A stretch of DNA of 64,000 nt, from NCBI RefSeq assembly GCF_024029775.1, contig NZ_CP097122.1:186001-250000 (forward strand), given 5' to 3'. Numbering within the stretch: the first letter of the stretch is position 1; each line of letters starts with the position of its first letter. The position numbers and the translations under genes were made by a program. Source of the stretch: Fructobacillus americanaquae. Lineage in GTDB: Bacteria; Bacillota; Bacilli; Lactobacillales; Lactobacillaceae. Positions 17,380-26,280 of this stretch are shown in pieces. Below the pieces are notes generated by a model, which was given only the letters and a program-made list of their open reading frames with translations, was not told the DNA's origin and did no database searches.

Positions 17380-18432
17380 TTATTTGCTTTTGGTTAAGTT
17401 CACCAAGATTTTTTCTTCAGATGGATTATCGATTAACGGTAATAACCCCTTCTTCAAAAAATCAGCTAAGCGAATTTCAGAAGTAATTAGCGGTTCGACC
17501 TTGAGTTGGCCATTGGTTACTAAATCAACCGTTTGTTGAAAAGTTTGGCGTGAATAAGCAATGGAAGTCGCAATCCGCACACCCGCATTCATGAGCTTAC
17601 GGATATCTAAACGAATTGGCTGCGAAAAAATCGAAACCACCACAACAAAGCCACGCGGTTTCGTTACAGCAACTGCTTGGTCAAAGGTTTCCTGAACGCC
17701 CGCCACCTCAAAAGATGCATCCGCTCCGTCTGGCAAAATCTGAGCAATTTTTTGTTCAACATCCACAACTTGACTCGCATTGACCGTGTCAGTCGCCCCC
17801 ATTTCAAGAGCCTTTTGCAGACGAACTTCTGCCAGGTCAACAACAACAATCCGTGAAGCACCTGCGGCACGAGCGACCTCTGCTAACAAAACACCAATTG
17901 GACCAGCACCAAAAATGACCACAGTCTGACCAAAAGCCAGGTCCGCTTCCTTGACTGCTTGAACGGCAACAGCTGCTGGTTCCATTACTGCGGCTGATTT
18001 TAACGAAAAGGTCTGTGGCAAATGATAAAGGTTTTGAAACGAAACGTTCGCATAGGGCGCTAGACCACCATCCTTACTCAATCCAATAAAGCTATAACCA
18101 TCATAAACATCGACGTCGTCAGAGGATTCTCGCTTGGTAATGGCAGGATTGACCGCCACGTGATCGCCCACCTGAAAATCGTAAACATCGGGTCCAACAG
18201 CTTCAACCACTCCTGAAAATTCATGACCCAGAACAATCGGTGCCGCTTCATTTGTCAATGGATCAGGGAAAGTCGTTGGAATTAAGACTGGCCCTTCTTG
18301 GTATTCATGAAGATCACTGCCACAAATCCCAGCATAAGCCACCTTAATCGTTACTTCATCGCTGGCCAGTGGTTTAAGATCCACTTCTTCAATTCTGATA
18401 TCTTTGGCTCCATGCCAAACAGCTGCCTTCAT
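17380..18432 (-). CDS. Zinc-type 2,3-butanediol dehydrogenase-like alcohol dehydrogenase, paralogue
   Basis: 350 residues, aligned end to end with the gene at 16100-17152 with high similarity, including AYAGICGSDLHEY, GHEFSG and FGAGPIGVL. Again no structural-zinc cysteines. RBS CAGGAG precedes the ATG. Each copy has its own terminator and upstream region, so they are separately regulated duplicates rather than an operon. One may act on acetoin and the other on diacetyl or another vicinal diol; this cannot be told from sequence. Confidence 0.85.
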   Translation of the reverse strand: MKAAVWHGAKDIRIEEVDLKPLASDEVTIKVAYAGICGSDLHEYQEGPVLIPTTFPDPLTNEAAPIVLGHEFSGVVEAVGPDVYDFQVGDHVAVNPAITKRESSDDVDVYDGYSFIGLSKDGGLAPYANVSFQNLYHLPQTFSLKSAAVMEPAAVAVQAVKEADLAFGQTVVIFGAGPIGVLLAEVARAAGASRIVVVDLAEVRLQKALEMGATDTVNASQVVDVEQKIAQILPDGADASFEVAGVQETFDQAVAVTKPRGFVVVVSIFSQPIRLDIRKLMNAGVRIATSIAYSRQTFQQTVDLVTNGQLKVEPLITSEIRLADFLKKGLLPLIDNPSEEKILVNLTKSK

Positions 18433-18824
18433 GTAAAACTCCTGTAAAAATCAACGAATTTACCGCAATATGATTGCAATAACATTCCAAAGTAATTACA
18501 GCATAACAGGAAATCGGATATTTGTCATCACTTTGACGCCGACTGTTTTCTAAATACCAATTTAGAATACTATTCATCAAAAAAACTAACAAACGATTGC
18601 AACTCCGACCATCACCCCACTGGCAGTGAAACCAGGGCATCATTCCCCATTTCATTTTTCTAGTATTGACCACCCATTTGCAAAAAATACGCCATTAATT
18701 TAGATTGAACATTTGACACCCCTCACTTCGACCACGCTTTTCTATTAATTCTCATCAAATCCTTACTTACGAGAAAAAATTTTATATGCTAAGTTGGAAT
18801 TAATAAGAAAAGGAGCATTGATAA
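18433..18824. other. Divergent intergenic region
   Basis: Holds the promoters of the dehydrogenase (minus) and the DUF2798 gene (plus). No open frame with an RBS. No operator clear enough to name. Confidence 0.5.
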
Positions 18825-19292
18825 ATGCCACGTAATTTTAAAGAAGAACTAATTTTCATGTTGATGATGGCCGGCCTGATGGTCTTGGGTATGTCCATTT
18901 ACAATATTTACCTCGCTCAGGGACTAACGGATGGTTTCTGGCACGAAGTCATCGTCGGCTACCCTATCGCTTTAATCGTCGCCATGGTTTGCGACGGTTT
19001 CCTCGTCGGTCCCTTGGCTAAGATGCTAGCTTTCAAGCACATCGTCCCCCGCTTCAAAGCAACTGATGGCCTTCAAATTCCTCTGACCATTTCCACGCTG
19101 ATGGTTTTGGGCATGGTTACTTGCATGTCCCTCTTCGGTGTTTTAATCAACGGTCACTCACTGTCCGCCTATCCAAAGGCTTGGCTTTTCAACCTGCTTT
19201 TGGCCTTACCAATGCAAATTTTAGTGGTTGGCCCAATCGCCCGCGCTGTTTTATCAAAGGTCCAAGGAGCTGTTGCACCAGCTAAAAACTAA
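18825..19292 (+). CDS. DUF2798 family membrane protein
   Basis: 155 residues, four membrane helices arranged as two similar halves, each resembling DUF2798 (MLMMAGLMVLGMSIYN and TISTLMVLGMVTCMSLFGV; VGPLAKM and VGPIARA). Family function unknown. AAAGGAG lies nine bases before the ATG. Monocistronic, with a terminator shared with the convergent MFS pseudogene. Confidence 0.85.
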   Translation: MPRNFKEELIFMLMMAGLMVLGMSIYNIYLAQGLTDGFWHEVIVGYPIALIVAMVCDGFLVGPLAKMLAFKHIVPRFKATDGLQIPLTISTLMVLGMVTCMSLFGVLINGHSLSAYPKAWLFNLLLALPMQILVVGPIARAVLSKVQGAVAPAKN

Positions 19293-19314
19293 GCCAGACA
19301 AATTTCACCCAACA

Positions 19315-19380
19315 CAAAAAGTATCCGCCAGTACCTCACTGATTTAAAATCAGTCAGACAAACTAGCAGATACTTTTTCT
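19315..19380. terminator. Bidirectional terminator
   Basis: Outer stem AAAAAGTATC / GATACTTTTT enclosing an inner hairpin ACTGATTT / AAATCAGT. Lies between converging genes. Confidence 0.85.
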
Positions 19381-19405
19381 TTACACTTCAATTGTTGTGA
19401 ACGCT

Positions 19406-20791
19406 TTAACCCTTTGGCTCAACTTGCTTTGGCAAAAAGATTGCTGGAATAAACATCACAACGGTAATGGCCATCGACCACCAAAAGGCGTGTTGATAAG
19501 CAACAATGTTAGCACCAAGGACCCGGTGTGTTGAAACATAGGCAGCAACGACAGTCGCTACCAATGCTGAACCGAAGGCGCCACCAACGTTTTGGAAAAT
19601 CCGTGCGCCAATGTTAGCTTGCGGAATCAATTCCTTTTCCATACCCAAGAGAATCGTCGTCATCAGCGGCATAATCACGCCACCGACCCCAAGACCACGA
19701 ACAAAAAGCACGGCACTAACAATCCCCATATTCGTGCTAGCGTTAATCCAGCCAAACGGAATTGTCCCAATTAGTGCCAATGAAAGCGCAAACCAAACTA
19801 CATAACGGACACCAACGCGATCGAGTAATTTCAATAAAATTGGACGAATCAACAACATCCCAATCCCTTGGGGAAGCAGCCAAAGGCCCGTTTCCAAAAC
19901 AGACATCGACCGCCCCTGCTGGAAGTACAGTGGCAAAATCAGCATCGGTCCATTGGTGACCATCCCAGCCAAGACCAAGTTAATCGTCGTCGCTGAATAA
20001 ACCGGTGACTTAAACAAAGCAAGTGGTAAGACCGCCTGATCCTTTTTGTACCGGCCCCAAATCCAGTAGACAACAAAGGCCAACAAACCAGCAGTCACAT
20101 AGAGACGGGTATCAGCATTGTTAAAGCTGGCTAAATCGCCTGCACGGGAAAGGCCATAAATAACGGCAGCTGAACCCAAGCCCAGCAAGGCAATACCGAA
20201 GGCATCGATGCGGGCTGATTTATTCAGATCCGGAATATCCGGCACCTTCCAAAAATTCAAACCGGCTACAATAATCATAATCGGCACATTAATCTAAAAA
20301 ATCCATTGCCAATTACCATATTCAACAACAAGGCCCCCAATAATTGGACCGAAAATGGGACCAACCATAATGGGCAGCATGACCACCATCATCAGCTTTT
20401 GCAAATGTTCACGTGACGCAATATTGACCAGCATCGTTGTGACCAACGGAATGATCAAGCCGGCCGCACAACCTTGGACGACTCGGTACAGAATCAAAGC
20501 ATTGATATCATGACTCAACGCCGCCCCCACCGATGATAAACCAAAGAAAATCTGTGCTGCTAAAAAAACGTATTTTCCATTAAAGCGCTGCGTTAACCAG
20601 CCCGAAAACGGCACAGCAATACTCGTGGACAATACATAGGCCGTAATAATCCACTGCACGTTCGATAGCGTGGTATGCAAATCACGACCGATATCATTAA
20701 TGGCGATATTGGTCATGGTCGTATCAAGCATGGGCGCCAAAAGGCCAAAAGCCAAAATTAGCGCAACATTGCGTATTTTTTTCATTTCCAT
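19406..20791 (-). pseudogene. MFS multidrug transporter (DHA2 type), one in-frame TAG
   Basis: Read through, this is a 461-residue exporter: N-terminal half with LDTTMTNIAINDIG in helix 1 and GPIFGPIIGGL (motif C), C-terminal half from GLNFWKVPD on. The halves are joined in the same frame by TAG at 20294-20296 in the segment WIF-stop-INVP, where relatives have Leu (TTG to TAG needs one change). A GTG follows at 20287 but has no RBS, so separate translation of the second half is unlikely. Divergent from a TetR gene whose operators lie in between. Either a recent nonsense mutation or, less likely, suppression. Confidence 0.88.
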
Positions 20792-20824
20792 TTTTCCATT
20801 TCCACTCTGTTTAGTTTATTTGAG

Positions 20825-20853
20825 GAAATAAGGAACAATTTGTTCTCTATTTC
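20825..20853. promoter_or_regulatory. Candidate TetR operator 1
   Basis: Inverted repeat GAAATA-x-GGAACA ... TGTTC-x-CTATTTC, 29 bases, in the MFS-tetR intergenic region. Shares the GGAACA/TGTTCC core with operator 2. Confidence 0.65.
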
Positions 20854-20892
20854 AATCCGCTGATTAATATACTCGGCTGCTAACTAAAAGTC

Positions 20893-20917
20893 AATAAGAA
20901 ACATAATGTTCCTTATT
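20893..20917. promoter_or_regulatory. Candidate TetR operator 2
   Basis: AATAAG-A-AACAT-A-ATGTT-C-CTTATT, a 25-base near-perfect palindrome ending 22 bases before the tetR start. Placement suits autorepression and control of the MFS gene. Confidence 0.7.
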
Positions 20918-20939
20918 TTTTTTGTGTTAAACTATTTTT

Positions 20940-21548
20940 ATGGAAAAAGAAACGCGAACAAGAAAACGTGGGTTAGCCCTCGAGCAGACAATTTACGCAG
21001 TGGCACTACGTCTCTTTGATCAAAAGGGCATTGATGCAGTCACTTTTAAAAATGTTGCGCATTACGCCAAAACATCCCGCAGTGTCTTGTATCGCCGTTG
21101 GGACTCACCATCTGCCCTCTTAGTGGATGCCGTCCACCATTGGGCACACGAAAATTCTGGATTTTCAGAGGATTTGGATACGCAATCCTTTCCCGATACT
21201 GGTAGCCTTCGTGGCGACCTGATTGAAAACGCCAGGCAAATCGAAGGCCTGCATGAACGAATCAACCAATATTTAATTAAATTTACACTTTACCAAGCCG
21301 TCAACGGTGAAACTATCAATGATGACCTTTTGAAAAAAGCGGAGGAAGGTGCCGTCGAACTCGGAACTTTGTTGGCTACTAGGGCCATCAATCGTGGTGA
21401 ATTAAAGGTGATTCCCAGCAAAGAAGTCTTAATGCTCTTGGGTAATATTCGGCGCTACTACTCTTTTATCGCTACCCAGCAAGCGCCCGACCCCGAAGAA
21501 TTAATTGACCAAATTGTCTTACCAGCTTGGTTAGCCAACCAGCAGTAA
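20940..21548 (+). CDS. TetR/AcrR family transcriptional regulator
   Basis: 202 residues. N-terminal three-helix HTH (ALRLFDQKGIDAVTFKNVAHYAKTSRSVLYRRWDS) and a helical ligand domain. Divergent from the MFS pseudogene with two related palindromes between, so it most likely represses that exporter and itself. No Shine-Dalgarno sequence before the ATG; the region is T-rich with a TTAAACTAT stretch just upstream, so the mRNA could be leaderless. Gene is intact although its presumed target is broken. Confidence 0.88.
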   Translation: MEKETRTRKRGLALEQTIYAVALRLFDQKGIDAVTFKNVAHYAKTSRSVLYRRWDSPSALLVDAVHHWAHENSGFSEDLDTQSFPDTGSLRGDLIENARQIEGLHERINQYLIKFTLYQAVNGETINDDLLKKAEEGAVELGTLLATRAINRGELKVIPSKEVLMLLGNIRRYYSFIATQQAPDPEELIDQIVLPAWLANQQ

Positions 21549-21587
21549 AATCAGCATTGACCTGCGGGCCGTTATTCCACCATCAAA

Positions 21588-21624
21588 CAAAAACCTTTCA
21601 GAAAAACATTTCTGAAAGGTTTTG
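21588..21624. terminator. Bidirectional terminator between tetR and alsS
   Basis: AAACCTTTCAGAAA / TTTCTGAAAGGTTT, a 14-pair stem with A-run and T-rich flanks. Confidence 0.85.
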
Positions 21625-21694
21625 TTATTAAGAAAGGTTTGAGGCCGGCGTGCGTTCAACCGAAAGGGTATTTTGAACGATAACCGAACCAACA

Positions 21695-23374
21695 TTAGCC
21701 CTCAGATTCAATCAACTGAGATCCTAATTCAAAATTGTGTGAATAATCAACTGGGACATCAACAACAACCGGTCCTTCTGTTGCAAAAGCTTCTGTCAAA
21801 ACGGCATCAAGGTCAGCTGGCGTTTCAACCCGCAATCCCTTAGCGCCAAAGGCTTCGGCATACTTCACGATATCAATGTTACCAAAGTCAACACCGGCGG
21901 CTTGGCCATCATACTTCATTTCTTCTTGGAACTTCACCATGTCGTAATGAGCATTATCGTTCCAAACAATATGCACCGTGTTCAACTGCAAGCGGACAGC
22001 CGTCTCCAATTCCATTGCGGAGAAGAAGAAGCCACCATCGCCAGACACGGAAACTGATTTGGCATTCGGACGAACCATCGCAGCCGCCATTGCCCAAGGA
22101 AGGCCGACCCCAAGTGTCTGCATACCATTAGACGTCAAGAAGTGACGAGCGACGTATGACTTAAAGTGACGGGCCATCCAAATATAATGTGAGCCAATAT
22201 CAGTCGAAACCGTCATGTCATCGGTCACGTGCTTTTGCAAAGCCTTGATGACATTCAGTGGATGGTTCAAGTTAGCTTGTGCCGGCGTGTATGATGGTTC
22301 ATCTGACGCCTTCAAATCAGCCTTTAACTCTTGCAAAGTGCCCTGACTTTCAGCCGGCACCCGATAACCCGCCACCTTCTCCGTCAAGAGCGTCAATGAT
22401 TGAGCCAAATTACCAACTAATTGGCGCGTTGGTACAAAGTTGTTGTCAATTTGAACTGGCGCAACATCCATTGCGACAATCTTCAAATCGTTTTCCTTGT
22501 TCCAATTGCGTGGTTCGTACTCGATGGCATCGTAGCCAACCGTCACAACCAGATCAGATTGCTTGAGCAACTTGTCCCCTGTCTGGTTACGGAAGAGACC
22601 AACCCGACCGAAGTATGATTGGGCCTCCAGTTCACGGGAAATCACACCAGCGCCCTGAAAGGTTTCAACGACAGGCAAAGGCGTTTGCTTCAATAATGTG
22701 TGCAAAGCCGCCACTGTATCGTCGTCTGAGCCACGGGCACCAACAAGCAAGACGGGCAACTTGGCCGCCTTAATTTGTTCAGCCAACCAGTCTAAATCAG
22801 TTAAGGCCGCTGCCCCCTGGCGTGGTTGGTTGACAACTGGCAATGCAGGTCTGGTCACTTCAACATCATCGACATCCTGTGGCAAAGAAACAAAGGCTGC
22901 TCCCCGCTTCATTCCGTTCGCTGCCGCAAAGGCATTAGCGATAATCTCAGAAATATTGTTTGGATCTTGAATCTCAGAACTAAACCGGGTCACGCTTTGA
23001 AACAAAGCGGCCGAATTCGTCGATTGGTGCGTCAACCGATACAAGTCACGACGAGGAACCTGACCACCGATGGCCAAAACTGAATCACTTTCTGCATTAG
23101 CAGTCATCAAGCCCGTTACCAAGTTTCCAACTCCAGGACCAGAAGTGGCAATCACAACCCCAGTCTTACCGGTAATCCGCGAAAATGCCTGGGCCATAAA
23201 GGCAGCATTTTGTTCATGACGAGTCACGATCAACTTTGGTACCCGCTGTCCTGGTTGTGGGTGCTCCAGTGTCTCGAATAAACGGTCAATCTTCGCTCCT
23301 GGAATTCCAAAAACGAGATCAACTCCGTGATTCACCAGGGAATCTGTGACAATGTCAGCACCATGTTTTTTCAT
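21695..23374 (-). CDS. alsS: Catabolic acetolactate synthase
   Basis: 559 residues. Condenses two pyruvate to 2-acetolactate with ThDP and Mg2+. N-terminal GIPGAKIDRLFE and the ThDP glutamate region IVTRHEQNAAFMAQ; ThDP-binding GDGGFFFSAMELETA followed by Asn in WNDNAHYDM. The length and sequence type fit the FAD-independent catabolic AlsS rather than biosynthetic IlvB, and there is no regulatory subunit. AAGAAGGA precedes the ATG. aldB is not in the window. With the butanediol dehydrogenases it forms the acetoin/butanediol branch. It depends on thiamine, which this strain imports and salvages. Confidence 0.93.
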   Translation of the reverse strand: MKKHGADIVTDSLVNHGVDLVFGIPGAKIDRLFETLEHPQPGQRVPKLIVTRHEQNAAFMAQAFSRITGKTGVVIATSGPGVGNLVTGLMTANAESDSVLAIGGQVPRRDLYRLTHQSTNSAALFQSVTRFSSEIQDPNNISEIIANAFAAANGMKRGAAFVSLPQDVDDVEVTRPALPVVNQPRQGAAALTDLDWLAEQIKAAKLPVLLVGARGSDDDTVAALHTLLKQTPLPVVETFQGAGVISRELEAQSYFGRVGLFRNQTGDKLLKQSDLVVTVGYDAIEYEPRNWNKENDLKIVAMDVAPVQIDNNFVPTRQLVGNLAQSLTLLTEKVAGYRVPAESQGTLQELKADLKASDEPSYTPAQANLNHPLNVIKALQKHVTDDMTVSTDIGSHYIWMARHFKSYVARHFLTSNGMQTLGVGLPWAMAAAMVRPNAKSVSVSGDGGFFFSAMELETAVRLQLNTVHIVWNDNAHYDMVKFQEEMKYDGQAAGVDFGNIDIVKYAEAFGAKGLRVETPADLDAVLTEAFATEGPVVVDVPVDYSHNFELGSQLIESEG

Positions 23375-23564
23375 TTCAAATTTTCCTTCTTTTTTATTAA
23401 TTTTACAATTTTCAGTCTATGCTTTGTAACTATAAAAGTCAATTTAGTTCAAAAATTATCAATTTTTTATTTAAATATTAAAAATAAACAGTTATTTGAA
23501 CCTTTTTTACGAATATCTTGATTATTTTTGCATCTTCATTCTAAAGAAAAAACATAATTTAGTA

Positions 23565-23597
23565 TAAAAAGCCCCAACGCGGACTGCGCTGGGGCTG
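23565..23597 (-). terminator. Terminator of the lepA-like gene
   Basis: AGCCCCAACGC / GCGCTGGGGCT stem with T-run on the minus strand. Confidence 0.9.
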
Positions 23598-23605
23598 ATT
23601 TTTAA

Positions 23606-25405
23606 TTATTTTAGTGAAAGTAAAGCATTAAAAACGGCTTGTGGTAATTCAATATCGGACTGAGCCGCCTGACGCTTGTTCGCACTTTGACGACGAAGCA
23701 GCGCCTGCTTCTTCGAGATGCTCCGTGCCTGACCATTGACCGCAGCATTTTTACGCAGAGGTGGTACATCAACACGGGCAACCACCCGGCCCTCCACCAA
23801 CGCCTGAACCGGCATCGGATAAAGGCACCTTGGAATCGTCATTTTCAATTCGTGGACCAATTGTTGCGTCTGCTCGGCCACCCGTGAGCGATGGGTCACA
23901 AAGGCTAGCGCATCGACCTGGGCATAGTTAACCTGCACGTCCACCTTGACCAAATCAGCTTCCTGATAGCCAATGGCTTCCGTACTAAACGAAGCATAAC
24001 CATGTGACAACGATTTTAATTGGTTGAAGAAATCGTAGGCAATTTCGGACAAAGGCATTTGATAGACCAAGCGGACGTAATCGCCCTGGTTGCCCATATC
24101 CATAAACACACCCCGATAATCATCCGCTAATTTCATTAATTGGTTAACCGAATCGCTTGGCGTCATGATGGTTGCCTTGACCACCGGCTCCTCAACGGTT
24201 AAAATTTGGTCAAAATCAGGAAACTTGGTTGGATTGGTCACTGTCACCGTCTGAATGTCTTGGCCCTTTTGTGCCACTTGAACTCGGTAAGAAACGTTTG
24301 GGGCCGTGACGACAACCTCAATCCCAAACTCCGTTTCGAGGCGCTCTTTAATGATTTGTAGGTGAAAAATCCCTAAGAACCCAGCACGAAAGCCCGGGCC
24401 CATCGCTTCGGATTGCTCATCCCTTAATACAAGGGAGGTATCATTCAAAGCTAATTTTTGCAGCGCCTCCTGCAAGGCATTGTAGTCGTCAACTGGATAA
24501 ATGCCGGCATAAACAACCGGCTGACTCTGCTGGTAACCAGGCAAGGCCGTTTTAGTTGGTTGGTTTTGGCTCGTCAACGTATCCCCAACAGTCACCTGCT
24601 TGGGATCTTTAATCCCGGTCACGACATAGCCGACTTCTCCAATGGTTAATTCGTTGACAGGCAATCGATTTGGCTGATAAATACCAACTTCTTTGGCCAA
24701 CAGCTTTTGACCATTGGCCATCAATTGAAGTGCGGCACCCTTTTTCAGGGTGCCATCGATTACTCGGACCTGGGCAATCACCCCTTGAAAGGCATCATAT
24801 TCGGAATCAAAGACGAGGGCCTTGAGGGGACTGTTTTCATCACCGACCGGCGCCGGCAATTCATGAACAATCGCCTCCAAAAGGTCCGCTATTCCCAAGC
24901 CCGTCTTGGCTGAAATATGGTAAATCTTTCGCTCGGCCAAAGCTGGGTCCAACTGTCTGATTTGCTCTTCGCTTTCATCAATTTGAGCACTCGCAGCATC
25001 AATTTTATTTAAGACCGGTAAAATCGGCAGTCCCAATTCATGGGCTAACCGCCAGTTCGCAACCGTTTGTGCTTGCACGCCCTGGGTTGCATCAACTAAG
25101 AGGATAACCCCATCGATTGCTGATAAACTTTTTTTGACTTCATAGTTAAAATCAACATGACCCGGTGTATCAATCAGATTTAATTGATAATCTTGGCCGT
25201 CATTGGCCCGATAAGTATTTTGCACCGTCCGTGACTTGACCGTCACGCCATGTGCTTGCTCGACTTCCATGCTATCTAATAAATGGGGCATCATTTCCCG
25301 GTCCGAAACCGTCTTGGTTTTCTCCATTAACCGATCCGATAGCGTGGACTTACCATGGTCAATGTGGGAAATAATCGCAAAATTACGAATTAATTTAAGG
25401 TTCAT
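23606..25405 (-). CDS. lepA: Elongation factor 4 (LepA)-like GTPase, divergent copy
   Basis: 599 residues with LepA architecture: GTPase domain with HIDHGKST (G1), DTPGH (G3) and NKID (G4), then domain II, EF-G-like domains and the LepA-specific C-terminal domain ending in a basic RRQSANKRQA tail. EF4 back-translocates stalled ribosomes. The switch region reads VEQAHGVTVKSR where canonical LepA has ERERGITIK, and overall it looks more divergent than a housekeeping LepA, suggesting the second paralogue found in some lactobacilli. A housekeeping copy would be outside this window. GGAG lies nine bases before the ATG. Confidence 0.85.
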   Translation of the reverse strand: MNLKLIRNFAIISHIDHGKSTLSDRLMEKTKTVSDREMMPHLLDSMEVEQAHGVTVKSRTVQNTYRANDGQDYQLNLIDTPGHVDFNYEVKKSLSAIDGVILLVDATQGVQAQTVANWRLAHELGLPILPVLNKIDAASAQIDESEEQIRQLDPALAERKIYHISAKTGLGIADLLEAIVHELPAPVGDENSPLKALVFDSEYDAFQGVIAQVRVIDGTLKKGAALQLMANGQKLLAKEVGIYQPNRLPVNELTIGEVGYVVTGIKDPKQVTVGDTLTSQNQPTKTALPGYQQSQPVVYAGIYPVDDYNALQEALQKLALNDTSLVLRDEQSEAMGPGFRAGFLGIFHLQIIKERLETEFGIEVVVTAPNVSYRVQVAQKGQDIQTVTVTNPTKFPDFDQILTVEEPVVKATIMTPSDSVNQLMKLADDYRGVFMDMGNQGDYVRLVYQMPLSEIAYDFFNQLKSLSHGYASFSTEAIGYQEADLVKVDVQVNYAQVDALAFVTHRSRVAEQTQQLVHELKMTIPRCLYPMPVQALVEGRVVARVDVPPLRKNAAVNGQARSISKKQALLRRQSANKRQAAQSDIELPQAVFNALLSLK

Positions 25406-26280
25406 TGTTCAGTTTCTCCATTCGAATGCTGTGTACGTTGAATGGGGCCGAAAAGGCTTCAATCCCATTTCGTTATCAAAATGAGAAGCCAACAAGTTGA
25501 ATTGTCATAATTCTTGTCTCCTTTCTCTTTAATGGTAATTATCCACCAGACAAACGATAATAACCATTCATATCATAGTCGGCGCCTGAACGATATGACC
25601 GATCTGGAGACATTGTCAGGTAGGCAATGCCCGCAGGCCAACTACACACCCTTCGATCCAGAATGCGCAACAGCGGCCAACACAAAAATTTGACACAGGC
25701 CAATCGCCCAAGGGCATAGTCACAAAGTACTTTTAGCAACCACCGTCAAAATCCCCTGCTTCGCATCGACCTTTTTCAATTAATAACCCATTTCTAAACG
25801 TCGGCCGGCTGAATAGTGGCGCACTTCAATTATTTCGATTGGAAACAAAGGCCACGACAGGATGCTTTTTCAACTGAATCCCTGTCATTGTTCATCTCTC
25901 CCACTCGGTCGAAACCATTTTCCTATTAGGATTTTAACATAGTCATTTCGCCTTTGTTAGGTTTGCCTCGAATTCTTCAAACTATAGCTTCATCCCCACC
26001 AGAATAAATGCCCTTTTACCTCAACTTATAGAATTATTCATGAAAAAAAGCAAATCAAAGCATTTTGCCTTTTTCCAAGATTAATTTTGCTTTTTGTTAA
26101 GCGTACTTATAATTTAACGTTCCTTTTAAATCAAATTATTATTTAATTTTATAATCATCTCCTTTATTTTTTATTAAAAAACTTATTAATCAAAGCATGC
26201 CAACTATGAATTAGTGATGACAGTAGGTGGGTTTTCTAGCTTCACAAACATCTGACTGGCTTGAAATGGAACTAGTCCTT
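25406..26280. other. Long intergenic region with decayed sequence
   Basis: About 875 bases. The minus-strand frame 25539-25739 has a high Cys/Arg/Trp content, no good RBS, and alternative frames look equally protein-like, as in an old frameshifted gene. I cannot identify it. 25930-26280 is AT-rich and empty. Confidence 0.4.

Noticed and set aside
25539-25739. Minus-strand 66-codon frame upstream of the proteinase remnant
   Set aside because: Cys/Trp/Arg-rich, no RBS, and neighbouring frames look as protein-like; probably decay rather than a gene.
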